Shown: piece after piece, positions 44,335 through 53,472 of the stretch
How the letters are laid out: each line of letters begins with the position of its first letter
How positions within the stretch are numbered: the stretch's first letter is position 1
Source of the DNA: PALSA-693 sp963834725
Lineage (GTDB): Bacteria; Actinomycetota; Acidimicrobiia; Acidimicrobiales; Palsa-688
Direction: 5' to 3'
Length of the DNA stretch: 64,000 nucleotides
NCBI GenBank assembly: GCA_963834725.1
Contig: CAWICN010000001.1
Span: 5,518,001 to 5,582,000 of the forward strand
Notes under the pieces: model-generated
The model's database searches: none
Told to the model about the DNA's origin: nothing
Seen by the model: the letters and a program-made list of their open reading frames with translations, nothing else
Position numbers and translations under genes: made by a program

Positions 44335-44442
44335 GAGCGGATGAGCCTCAGAAGCGGATTAGAGCGGATGAGCCTCAGAAGCGGATTAGAGCGGATGAGC
44401 CTCAGAAGCGGATTACAGCGGAAGAGCCTCACAAGCGGATTA
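44335..44442 (+). repeat. Four 27-bp repeats in the leader of pdtaR
   Basis: Unit GAGCGGATGAGCCTCAGAAG plus CGGATTA at 44335, 44362, 44389 and a diverged fourth copy. Open in frame with pdtaR (ERMSLRSGL repeats), so an extended protein cannot be excluded, but a much better start is at 44503. Confidence 0.95.
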
Positions 44443-44502
44443 GAAGGAGGGACGAGCGTCGTTGACCCCGAAGGAGCCGATTATTTCCGAGGAGCGGAGC
44501 CC

Positions 44503-45102
44503 GTGACCGTACGTGTCGTGATCGCCGAGGACGAGGCCATCGTTCGCCTTGACCTCAAGGAGATCATGCAGGAGGAGGGCTACGAGGTGGTCGGCGAGAC
44601 CGGTCGCGGCGACGAGGCCGTCGAACTGGTTCGGAGCCACCGACCGGATCTCGCCATCCTGGACATCAAGATGCCCGGCGTCGACGGCCTCGCAGCGGCA
44701 CGCGAGATCAACGCCGAGCGGCTGTGCGCGGTCCTCATCCTTACGGCGTTCAGTCAGCGGGATCTGATCGAGCAGGCCCGCAACGCCGGCGCCCTGGCGT
44801 ATCTCGTCAAGCCCTTCCAGAAGAGCGAGCTGCTCCCCGCGATCGAAATGGCCATTGGCCGATTTGGGGAGATGAAGGCTCTCGACGAGCAGGTCAAGAC
44901 CCTCGAGGAGAGCCTCGAGGTCCGCAAAGCTGTTGACCGGGCCAAAGGCATCCTGATGGACGAGCTCGGGTGGAAGGAAAACGAGTCGTTCACCTGGATC
45001 CGCAGCCAGGCCATGAACGAGCGGATCCGGATGGTCGATGTCGCCAACCAGATCATCGACGGGTCTCGCTCGCTCCCCGGCAGCGAACACGCCGGAGCGT
45101 AG
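44503..45102 (+). CDS. pdtaR: ANTAR-domain response regulator (PdtaR-like)
   Basis: RNA-binding antiterminator. Start GTG 44503 (VTVRVVIAEDEAIVRLDLKE) after GAGGAG. 199 residues: receiver domain with phospho-Asp in DLAILDIKMPGVDGLA and LVKPFQKSELLPAIEMA; then coiled coil and ANTAR domain KAVDRAKGILMDELGWKENE, FTWIRSQAMNERIRMVDVA. Acts with a histidine kinase such as PdtaS, not seen here. Regulates transcripts with paired hairpins. Confidence 0.94.
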   Translation: MTVRVVIAEDEAIVRLDLKEIMQEEGYEVVGETGRGDEAVELVRSHRPDLAILDIKMPGVDGLAAAREINAERLCAVLILTAFSQRDLIEQARNAGALAYLVKPFQKSELLPAIEMAIGRFGEMKALDEQVKTLEESLEVRKAVDRAKGILMDELGWKENESFTWIRSQAMNERIRMVDVANQIIDGSRSLPGSEHAGA

Positions 45103-45123
45103 GCTCTCGGGGGTTGCCTGCGC

Positions 45124-46149
45124 TTACTGGCCGGCCAGATTGCGGCGGGGGTCGAGCAGGGGCCAGGCCGGATCGGGAGGATCAGGACGGGTGGCGGCCA
45201 GCGATTGGGCCCGCCGGCGCCAGGCCACCCCGGACAACGCCTCCAGGACCACGCGGTTGGCAAGGAAGGCGGTCACCTCCGCGTGGTCGTAAGGCGGCGA
45301 CACCTCCACCACGTCGACGCCGGCCAGCGGCACCTCCATGGCGATCCGCCGGACCGAGTCGAGGAGCTGGCGGGTGGTGAGACCGCCCGGCTCGGGCGTG
45401 CCCGTGCCCGGCGCGGCCCCGGGGTCGACGACGTCCACGTCGACCGACAGAAACACCCCGTCGCAATCATCCATCGCGATCTCCATGGCCTCGGTCAGGC
45501 AAGTGTCAAGACCCCGGACGACCACTTCGGTCATCTCGAAGCTCCGCATCCCCTGGTCGGCCATCCACGCCAGCGTCGGCGGCTCGGGCCAGTAGCCGCG
45601 CAGCCCGAGTTGCAGGAACCGGTCACCGCGGGCGGCGCCGGACTCGATCAGCCGGCGCATCGGCGTCCCGTGACCGATCAACGACCCGAACTGGGTGTCG
45701 CCGGTATCGGCGTGGGCGTCGAAATGGATGACCGAGACCCGACCCCAGCCCACGTGACGGGCGACGCCGGTGACGTCGGGCCAGGCGATGGTGTGATCAC
45801 CCCCGAGAATGACCGGCAACGCTCCGGCCTCGGCTATCTGATGCACCACCGCCTCCAGGCGAGCCATCGATGCCTCGATATCGCCCGGCGGCATCTCGAC
45901 GTCGCCGATGTCGACAACGCTGAGCTCGATCAGTGGGTCGACGCCGAGGGCCAGGTGGGGCCGGCTGCCGTCATGGGGCAGATAGTCGGTGACCCGGATG
46001 GCATGCGGACCGAAGCGAGCTCCGGGGCGAAAGGACGTCCCGCCGTCGTAAGGGGCGCCGATGATGACCACCCGGGCGCCGGCGTACGAGGCCGGGTCGG
46101 TCAGGTCGGCGGGGGGGACCCCCAGGAAGGTGGCATCGGGTCCGTACAT
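45124..46149 (-). CDS. Agmatinase/ureohydrolase-family enzyme
   Basis: Binuclear Mn enzyme hydrolysing a guanidino compound to urea. 341 residues from ATG 46147-46149 (MYGPDATFLGVPPAD). Metal motifs: LPVILGGDHTIAWP, VIHFDAHADTGD, FLSVDVDVVDPGAAPGTGTP. Substrate could be agmatine, guanidinobutyrate or similar; family specificity cannot be fixed by eye. The amine-catabolism genes at 53.5-58 kb make a polyamine route reasonable. Confidence 0.88.
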   Translation of the reverse strand: MYGPDATFLGVPPADLTDPASYAGARVVIIGAPYDGGTSFRPGARFGPHAIRVTDYLPHDGSRPHLALGVDPLIELSVVDIGDVEMPPGDIEASMARLEAVVHQIAEAGALPVILGGDHTIAWPDVTGVARHVGWGRVSVIHFDAHADTGDTQFGSLIGHGTPMRRLIESGAARGDRFLQLGLRGYWPEPPTLAWMADQGMRSFEMTEVVVRGLDTCLTEAMEIAMDDCDGVFLSVDVDVVDPGAAPGTGTPEPGGLTTRQLLDSVRRIAMEVPLAGVDVVEVSPPYDHAEVTAFLANRVVLEALSGVAWRRRAQSLAATRPDPPDPAWPLLDPRRNLAGQ

Positions 46150-46183
46150 GCTGCCGCGCCGCGGCACTTGACCTGACCCTGCT

Positions 46184-46844
46184 CTACGCCGCGGTCACGA
46201 AGAGCTGCTGGGCCAACGCCGGTCCGAGGGCGATGGAACGGGGCCCGATGTCCAGGATGAGGGTCCCGTCCGGCGCCCGGGACGCCACTATCGCTTCGGT
46301 ACCGGGCACGAACCCGTGCGCCGAGAGATAGGCAAGCGAGTCGAGATCGATCTCGATCTGTTCCGTGACCCGTTCGAGGCGCACGTGGTCGCCGCGATGG
46401 CTTTCCGACAGAGCGACCAGCTGCGGCTCCAGCCCGCCGGCCCCGGGGATCGGATTGCCGTGAGGGCAGGTGGTCGGATGCCCGAGGATCTCGACCAGGT
46501 GGGCCTCGACCTCGTCCGAGATGACGTGCTCCCATCGCCCGGCCTCCAGGTGGGCCTTCTCCCACGGGAGCCCGATGATGTCGGTGAGCAGACGCTCGGC
46601 CAGGCGATGCTTGCGCACCACGCTCTCCGCCACGGCCCGGCCCTCGTACGGTCAGCGTCAGCTTCCGGCCCCGCACCTCGACGTAGCCCTCGTCCCGTAA
46701 CCGCTTGATCATCTCGGAGACGGCCGGGGCGGAGTGGCCGAGCCGTTCGGCGAGACGGGCCTGGATCACCACCATGCCCTCCTCGCCCAGCTCATGGATG
46801 GCCTCGAGGTACTCCTCCAGTGGCGGGTGGAACCCCTCGGGCAT
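46184..46844 (-). CDS. DtxR/MntR-family metal-dependent repressor, frameshifted
   Basis: Start ATG 46842-46844 (MPEGFHPPLEEYLEAIHELG). N-terminal winged helix: AERLGHSAPAVSEMIKRLRD and GYVEV. An extra G in a G run near 46645 shifts the frame; the other continues AVAESVVRKHRLAERLLTDI, metal/dimerisation region WEHVISDEVEAHLVEILGHP, TTCPHGNPIPG, and a C-terminal SH3-like FeoA domain. About 220 residues. Metal (Mn or Fe) unresolved. Confidence 0.88.
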
Positions 46845-46953
46845 GGGGCACAGAGTACCGCCGCCGGGCAGTTGAAGCCGCCCTGACATTACCGGTGGGT
46901 CTGGCCTTCCGCGTCGGAAAGACCGTCCCAACCTCGACGTAGGCTCGACGTCG

Positions 46954-49729
46954 ATGGCTCGTCTCATGCTCATCGACGGCAACTCACTGACCTACCGGGC
47001 GTTCTTCGCCCTGCCTACGGACATGGCGACTGCGTCCGGGCAGGTGACCAACGCCGTGTACGGGTTTACTTCCATGCTGATCAACCTGGTCAAGGATCAT
47101 GAGCCCGACCAGGTCGTCGCCACCTTCGATCGGCCGGAGCCGACCTTCCGCCACCAGGTCGTCCCCGACTACAAGGCGGGCCGGGCCCAGGCACCCGACA
47201 TCCTCCGGCAGCAGATGGGCCTGGTTCGTCAGCTGGTCGACACCCTGCACATCCCGGTGGTGGAGCTGAGCGGCTTCGAGGCCGACGACGTGATCGCGAC
47301 CCTCGCAACGCAGGCCGCGGCCCGGGGTGACGACGTGCTCATCGTGACCGGAGATCGCGACACCTACCAGCTCGTCGAGGACCCCCACGTCAGGGTGCTC
47401 TACAACCGGCGCGGCGTGTCGGACTACGCCCTCTACGACGAGGCGGGGATCGAGGCTCGCACCGGGGTGACGCCGGCTCGCTACCCCGAGTACGCCGCCC
47501 TGCGGGGCGACCCGTCCGACAACTTGCCGCGGCGTGGCCGGAGTTGGCGAGAAGACGGCGGCCAAGTTGATCAACACCTACGGAGATCTGGATGGGATAT
47601 ACGCCCACCTGGACGAGCTGTCGCCGAAGTTGCGGCAGAGCCTGGCCGAGGCGGAACCTGTCGTCCGGGCCAATGCCGCCGCCACCCCCCTGCGACGCGA
47701 CCTGCCGGTCGAGGTCGACCCCGCGGATGCGGCGCTTGGCGGGTGGGATCTCGAGGCGCTTCGCCGGCTGTTCGATTTCCTCGAGTTTCGGACGCTCTGG
47801 GATCGCTTCATGGACGCCACGGACAAAGGGGAAAGAGGGGGTATTTCCCAGACGGCCGCCGGGGTCGCTCTTGACGTCGAGACGGACGAGCCGATCGATC
47901 CCGCCGTTGCTATTCAACGCATCACCGAGTGGATCTCCCGCGCCGTTCCCCTTTCCGTCGCCGGCGCGTGGGAGGGCCGCGAGGGGCGGTCTGCCCTCCG
48001 CGGTCTCGCCTTCGCCCCGCTGCCGCCGGGATCCGGGCAGGTCGACGTGGTGTACTTCGGCGAAGCGGTATTCGACGACCCCGGCGTGCGAACCGCCCTC
48101 CAGGACCTCCTGGGCGAGGACGGGGTCGACATTTCCGCCCACGACGCCAAGGCTTTGATGCGAGGGTTGGCCCGGCTCGACCTGGTCTTTTCCCACCTGC
48201 AGCTCGACACGGCCATCGCTGCCTATCTGGTCGATCCCGCCGGCGACCAGTATCTGCTGGAAGACCTGGCTTTGCGGTATGGCGGCATGGAGCTGCGCGG
48301 CCCCGATGGGCCTCCCCCGGGCCAGCTGGATCTGAGCGGGACGGGCACGGACGCGGCTGCCGACGCGGCCAGGCGGGCGGCGGCGGTGGCCCGGCTGGTC
48401 GAGCCGCTCAGCGCGGCGCTGGCGGCCCGCGGGATGTCGACGCTCTACGACGAGGTCGAACGGCCGCTGGTGATCGTGCTGGCCAAGATGGAGGAGGTCG
48501 GGATCCGCGTCGACGTCGACCTGCTGCGCCGTCTCGCCAGCGAACTGGGTTCGGAAGCCCACCGGCTGGAGGAGGAGATCCAGGACCTGGCCGGCACGCA
48601 GTTCGTCGTCAACTCCACCCCACAGTTGCGGGAGATCCTTTTCAACAAACTCGGTCTCACTCCGCAAAAGCGCACCAAGACCGGCTATTCAACCGACGCT
48701 CAGACGCTCGAGAAGTTGCGGGGCGAGCATCCGATCGTCGACGCCCTGCTCCGCTATCGCGAGGTCGAGAAGCTTCGGTCCACTTACGGCGAGTCCCTCC
48801 TGGCCGAGGTAGCTCCCGATGGGCGCATCCACGCCACCTTCAACCAGACCGTCGCCCGGACCGGACGCCTCAGCTCCGATCAGCCGAATCTGCACAACAT
48901 TCCGGTGCGGAGCGAGGAAGGCCGGCGGTTCCGGTCCTGCTTCCTGCCGGCGGAAGGCTGCCGTTTCCTGGTTGCCGACTACAACCAGATCGAGCTGCGA
49001 GTCATTGCCCACCTGGCGGAGGACCCCGGTCTTGTCGATGCCTTCCAGGCCGGGACCGACATCCACAACGTCACGGCGGCCCGTATTTACGGGGTCGAGT
49101 CCCAGGACGTGACCATAGCCATGCGCTCCAAGGCCAAGATGGTGTCGTACGGGCTGGCTTATGGGATGGAGTCCTACGGGCTGGCGCAGCGGCTGGGAGT
49201 ACCCGTCGAGGAGGCGGCTGCCATCCTCAAGGCCTACTTCGAAGGGTTTCCCAATGTGCGGGCGTACATGGATCGGGTCGTGGCCGAAGCCCGGGACCGC
49301 GGATACACGGAAACGCTCTTCGGACGGCGCCGGCTCATTCCGGAACTGCAGTCGGGCCGTTATCAGGTGCGGGCCGCCGGTGAACGCCAGGCCATGAACG
49401 CCGGGATTCAGGGTCTGGCCGCTGACATCTTCAAGGTGGCACTGGTCCGCCTGGATGCCCGCTTGAGCGCGGCGCCGCCGATTGCGGCCGGGCGGCCGCC
49501 AACCTCTCGGCGGGCGAACAGGTCCGCATCGGGCGCGGCCGGATTTCTGGGCATGGCGAGCCGACTGGTGCTGCAGGTGCACGACGAGGTGATCCTGGAG
49601 GTCCCGCCGGATGAGGAAGAGGCCGCGGCCCTGGCCGTGACCGAGGCCATGACCGGTGCTGCCGACCTGCGGGTTCCGCTGACCATCAACCTCTCATGGG
49701 GAGACACCTGGGCGGACGCCAAGGGGTAG
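46954..49729 (+). CDS. polA: DNA polymerase I, frameshifted in the 5'-3' exonuclease
   Basis: About 924 residues. 5'-3' exonuclease: LMLIDGNSLTYRAFFALP, ELSGFEADDVIATLA, VTGDRDTYQLV. At 47530 an extra C in CCGCGGC breaks the frame before GVAGVGEKTAAKLI (helix-hairpin-helix). The 3'-5' exonuclease-like domain lacks clear acidic motifs, as in other actinobacteria. Polymerase: VADYNQIELRVIAHLAED, SKAKMVSYGLAYGMESYGLA, AGERQAMNAGIQGLAADIFK, LVLQVHDEVILEVP. A 35-residue Ala/Arg-rich insertion lies just before the last motif. Confidence 0.95.
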
Positions 49730-49806
49730 CGTTCGCCTGTGGGACGGACAGCGATCGTGCCGGGCGTGAACAGGGAGGGGACCGACCGTGAACGGAGAAG
49801 GGAACG

Positions 49807-50007
49807 ATGACCGGATCTGCAGCAGCCGCGACGCCAGGAGAGTTCGGACCGGGTGATCCGGCCGGGCCGGCCATCGGCGGCGGCTACCTGCGCCGGCAGT
49901 GGGCCGAGGCCGGGTTGCTCGAGTTCGAGTTTGCCGACGACACCGCGAGCGATTTCGAGGCCTACGACGCGGTCGCAGCCGACCGGTCCACTGCCCCTCT
50001 CTCCTGA
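49807..50007 (+). CDS. Small protein of unknown function
   Basis: 66 residues, ATG 49807 preceded by GGAGAAGGGAACG. Gly/Ala/Pro-rich first half, then GGGYLRRQWAEAGLLEFEFA and DDTASDFEAYDAVAAD. No recognised family. Could be an N-terminal piece of something interrupted by the repeats that follow. Confidence 0.4.
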   Translation: MTGSAAAATPGEFGPGDPAGPAIGGGYLRRQWAEAGLLEFEFADDTASDFEAYDAVAADRSTAPLS

Positions 50008-50100
50008 CGTTCCCCTACCGGGACCGGAGACGAGGGATCCGGCGCACGCGGCGCCGGGAGGACGGGAGGGCCGGCGGCCGGACGGCGTTCCCGGACTCGG

Positions 50101-50200
50101 CGGACCGTCCGGCCCCGGGGGGGACGGTGAGTCTGGGCCGGGCGGACCGTCCGGGTCCGGGGGGACGGCGAGTCTGGGCCGGGCGGGCCCTCCGGGTCAG
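50101..50200. repeat. Imperfect 41-42-bp repeats upstream of the methyltransferase
   Basis: GGACGGTGAGTCTGGGCCGG at 50123 recurs near 50164 with one change; GCGGACCGTCCGG is also repeated. Unit length 41-42 bp, so an indel may be present. The array fills the sequence before the methyltransferase and obscures its start. Confidence 0.75.
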
Positions 50201-50204
50201 GGAC

Positions 50205-50934
50205 CGAGAGGTCTTCAACCGCTGGCCGCGACGTTTCGGGGCGTGAGTTCGAAGCGCTGGCCGCCCACACCCGGGAGGCCTACCTGCGCTATTCGTTCAC
50301 GCGAGGCACCGAGCAGGAGGTCGCGTTCCTCATGGACGCGTTGGCCCTTCGTCCCGGCATGCGGGTGCTCGATATCGGCTGCGGGCCGGGGCGTCACGCC
50401 CACGCCCTTGGCCGTCTGGGCCTTGACGTCGTCGGCGTCGACATCGCCGCCGCGTTTCTGGCCGCGGCGGCGCCCGCCGGGCCAGGAACCTGGGTGCGCG
50501 CCGACGTCAGGTGGCTGCCGTTTGCCAGGAAGAGCTTCGACGCTGCCATCTCACTCTGCCAGGGCGGGTTCGGGCTGCTCGGCGGCTACCAGGACGGTTT
50601 GGTGCTGCAGGAGATGGCGGAGGTGGTGCGAGCGGGCGGTCGGGTGGCGGTTACGGCGTTCTCCGCCTATTTCGCGGTCCGGCACCTCGAACCGGGCGAC
50701 ACTTTTGACGTCGCCGCCGGTGTCAATCACGAACGGACCGAGGTCCGCGATCCCGACGGCGCGGCCGCCAGTTTCGATCTGTGGACGACGTGTTTCACAC
50801 CCCGGGAGTTGCGGCTGCTGGCACGGGTGGCGGGGCTGGAGGTGACCGGGCTCTGGTCGGTGGCGCCGGGCGCCTACGGGATCAGGCCGCCGGACCTCGA
50901 ACACCCGGAGTTCCTACTAACGGCCGGGGTGTAG
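50205..50934 (+). CDS. SAM-dependent methyltransferase (class I), start unresolved
   Basis: Conserved coding starts in one frame with REVFNRWPRRFG and moves by a base near 50240 to REFEALAAHTREAYLRYSF and EQEVAFLMDALALRPGMRV. Motif I is LDIGCGPGRHAHALG, then GLDVVGVDIA, RADVRWLPFARKSFDAAIS and a C-terminal FTPRELRLLARVAGLEVTG. ATG 50332 would give 200 residues but cuts conserved sequence. Substrate unknown. Confidence 0.8.
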
Positions 50935-50965
50935 GATTGAGTTGCGGCGAACGGTTTGCTGCTCT

Positions 50966-50997
50966 CACCCCCCACAACCCTTTCGGGGGGTGCTTTT
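50966..50997 (+). terminator. Terminator-like hairpin just upstream of rpsA
   Basis: CACCCCCC, 11-nt loop, GGGGGGTG, then CTTTT. An 8-bp GC stem with a T-run looks like an intrinsic terminator. It sits 30 bp after the methyltransferase stop and 25 bp before the rpsA ATG, so it either ends the upstream transcript or attenuates rpsA. Confidence 0.7.
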
Positions 50998-51021
50998 GTC
51001 CGGGAAGAAGGCGACGATTTC

Positions 51022-52407
51022 ATGTCCGACACGACGACCACCCCTGCAACGCCGGCTCCGTCCGGCCCCGAAGGCCTCCCGACCGATCCTGAGATGGGGA
51101 CCTTCGACGAGGCCGGTGAGTACACGCCGCGCCAGGTTGTGGCCGACGACCTCGACGGCACGTCACTCGAGGATGCCATTGCCGGCACGATCGTCGAGTT
51201 CGAGGACGGGGACATCGTCTCCGGCACCGTGGTCAAAGTCGACAACGACGAGGTTCTGCTCGACATCGGCTTCAAGTCCGAAGGGGTGATCCCGGCGCGG
51301 GAGCTGTCGATCCGGCACGACGTCGACCCTCACGAGATCGTGACGCTGGGCGATCGCATCGAGGCGCTGGTTCTGCAGAAGGAGGACAAGGAAGGCCGCC
51401 TGGTCCTTTCCAAGAAGCGCGCTCAGTACGAGCGGGCCTGGGGAACCATCGAGGAGGTCAAAGAGCGCGACGGCGTGGTCTCCGGCCCGGTCATCGAAGT
51501 GGTTAAGGGTGGGCTCATCCTCGACATCGGCTTACGCGGTTTCCTGCCCGCCTCTCTGGTCGAGCTGCGCCGGGTCCGCGATCTGCAGCCGTACGTCGGC
51601 CGCCACCTCGACGCCAAGATCATCGAGCTGGACAAGAACCGCAACAACGTGGTGCTGTCCCGCCGAGCCTGGCTGGAGGAGACCCAAAAGGAGCAGCGCG
51701 ACGAGTTCCTGACCAACCTCAAGCCCGGCGAGGTCCGTCGCGGCGTGGTCTCCTCCGTTGTCAACTTCGGGGCGTTCGTCGACCTCGGCGGCATGGATGG
51801 TCTGATCCACGTGTCCGAGCTGTCGTGGAAGCACATCGACCACCCGTCGTCGGTGGTCCAGGTGGGGGACGAGGTCGAGGTGCGGGTCCTGGACGTCGAC
51901 ATGGACCGGGAGCGGATCAGCCTGTCACTCAAGGCCACGCAGTCCGATCCGTGGCAGGAGTTCGCCAACGCCCACCGGGTGGGTGAGCTGGTGTACGGGC
52001 GGGTCACGAAGCTGGTGCCGTTCGGGGCCTTCGTCCAGGTAGGCGAAGGGATCGAAGGCCTGGTGCACATCTCCGAGATGGCCAACCACCACGTGGACCT
52101 GCCCGAGCAGGTGGTCAGCCCCGGCGAGGAGCTCTGGGTCAAGATCATCGAGATCGACTTGCAGCGCCGGCGGATCAGCCTGTCGATCAAGCAGGCCGCC
52201 GAGGGCGGCGAGGTGGCCGCCGAGTACCGCGAGGCCTTCGGCGATCACGCCTATGACGAGCACGGCAACTACATCGGGGCCGCCGGTTTCGGTGGGTTCG
52301 AGCCGGAGTCAGAGGCGCAGGCAGCCTGGGCTGAGTACGTCGAGGAAGGCGGTGACGCCGCGCCGCATGATGCGGGTGCGTCCGAGATGGAGTCCCAGGA
52401 GGGCTAG
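51022..52407 (+). CDS. rpsA: 30S ribosomal protein S1
   Basis: 461 residues, ATG 51022. Four S1 (OB) domains after an acidic N-terminus: GTVVKVDNDEVLLDIGFKSE, GPVIEVVKGGLILDIGLRG, GVVSSVVNFGAFVDLGGMDG, GRVTKLVPFGAFVQVGEGIE. Helps load mRNA on the ribosome. Acidic tail ending SEMESQEG. Four domains is normal for actinobacteria. Confidence 0.96.
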   Translation: MSDTTTTPATPAPSGPEGLPTDPEMGTFDEAGEYTPRQVVADDLDGTSLEDAIAGTIVEFEDGDIVSGTVVKVDNDEVLLDIGFKSEGVIPARELSIRHDVDPHEIVTLGDRIEALVLQKEDKEGRLVLSKKRAQYERAWGTIEEVKERDGVVSGPVIEVVKGGLILDIGLRGFLPASLVELRRVRDLQPYVGRHLDAKIIELDKNRNNVVLSRRAWLEETQKEQRDEFLTNLKPGEVRRGVVSSVVNFGAFVDLGGMDGLIHVSELSWKHIDHPSSVVQVGDEVEVRVLDVDMDRERISLSLKATQSDPWQEFANAHRVGELVYGRVTKLVPFGAFVQVGEGIEGLVHISEMANHHVDLPEQVVSPGEELWVKIIEIDLQRRRISLSIKQAAEGGEVAAEYREAFGDHAYDEHGNYIGAAGFGGFEPESEAQAAWAEYVEEGGDAAPHDAGASEMESQEG

Positions 52408-52558
52408 GGCAGCCGGACCCTGAATCCAGAGTCGCAGGAGGGCCAGGGGTCAGGGCAGCCAGGCCCTGCCGTCGCAGGAGGGCCGGGACACCCCGATTGT
52501 CCGGGGCGGTTGGAACGACTACGACCGCCGACGGGGTTTCTTGCCAGGCCCGTCTGTA

Positions 52559-53218
52559 TCAGGTGGACGCGCCGGGCACGGCTGGCGCACCCAGCGTTCC
52601 GGCCGCAGCGGTTCCGGCCGCAGCGGTTCCGGCCGCGACCGGAGCTCGCGTCCCTTCGGTGGCTGGCGAGGCCAGGCGCCGGACGAGGTCGCCCCGGCGG
52701 ATGGTGCCGGGGACCGCGACGCGAGCGTTGCGGCCGCGCAGGTTGAGGGTTCGCCCCGGCCCGGTGTTGACGAACCGGAGAGCGTCGGAGCCGAACCGAG
52801 CGGCGAACTTGTGGCAGCCGAGATGAGGCTTGGTCGTGATCTCGATGACCGTGACGCCGATGGCGAGCCGGGTTCCCGGCGGCAGGTTGGCGTTGCTGAG
52901 GTCGAGGTCGACGTACAGCTGGTCGCCGGCCAGGGCCCAGCGCTCGCGCTGGCCGGCGATGAGACCCGCGGTGCGGGCGTTCATCAGCGTGATCTGGGCG
53001 TCCGGATGGGGTGATCCGTCCGGCGTGGAGGTGCTGGGCTTGACGCTCCAGTTGTCACCTATCAGGCCGATCTTCGTATCCAGCTCCCCCACTTCGAGCA
53101 CCTCGCGGACGTTAATGGTGGGCCGGCGCACAATCAGCTCCAGGGTCCCCTCGGACAGGGGAGACCGCCGGATGTAGTCCAGGCCCGCCTCGAAGTCCTC
53201 AGTTGTGCGATAGGCCAT
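52559..53218 (-). CDS. MOSC-domain protein with Ala/Thr-repeat tail
   Basis: 219 residues, ATG 53216-53218 (MAYRTTEDFEAGLDYIRRSP). MOSC-type beta domain with KPHLGCHKFAARFG holding the conserved Cys and FVNTGPGRTLNLRGRNARV. MOSC domains are predicted to handle sulfur or molybdenum cofactor; exact role unknown. The tail contains GTAAA repeats from a 15-bp array and ends GAPAVPGAST. Confidence 0.8.
   Translation of the reverse strand: MAYRTTEDFEAGLDYIRRSPLSEGTLELIVRRPTINVREVLEVGELDTKIGLIGDNWSVKPSTSTPDGSPHPDAQITLMNARTAGLIAGQRERWALAGDQLYVDLDLSNANLPPGTRLAIGVTVIEITTKPHLGCHKFAARFGSDALRFVNTGPGRTLNLRGRNARVAVPGTIRRGDLVRRLASPATEGTRAPVAAGTAAAGTAAAGTLGAPAVPGAST
52594..52638. repeat. Three 15-bp repeats in the 3' end of the MOSC gene
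   Basis: TTCCGGCCGCAGCGG at 52597, 52612 and 52627, frame-preserving, encoding Gly-Thr-Ala-Ala-Ala on the minus strand. Confidence 0.93.
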
Positions 53219-53472
53219 GGCCGACAGTTTGCCCGAGCGCCCCTGACGTCGTCCGGCCAATTTGGTCCGTGAGGGGGGGTGGGGCGGATTCTCAGCCGTA
53301 GAGGTGCGTCGGCCGGGGATTGGCGCCCGGTCCGAGACGAGGACTGGTGGGCACCATGGCCGGGGCCGGGGGCGGCGGGTTGGGGCCGGGCGGGGGTACT
53401 GGGCGCTGGACGCTGGGCAGAGGTCCCGGGCCGCCCGCCGTCTCGCCCCGTCGCGCCCCCCGGCCGCGCCGG

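Noticed and set aside
44293..44502. ERMSLRSGL-repeat extension of PdtaR
   Set aside because: A well-placed GTG with Shine-Dalgarno at 44503 gives the normal PdtaR length; kept only as a remark.
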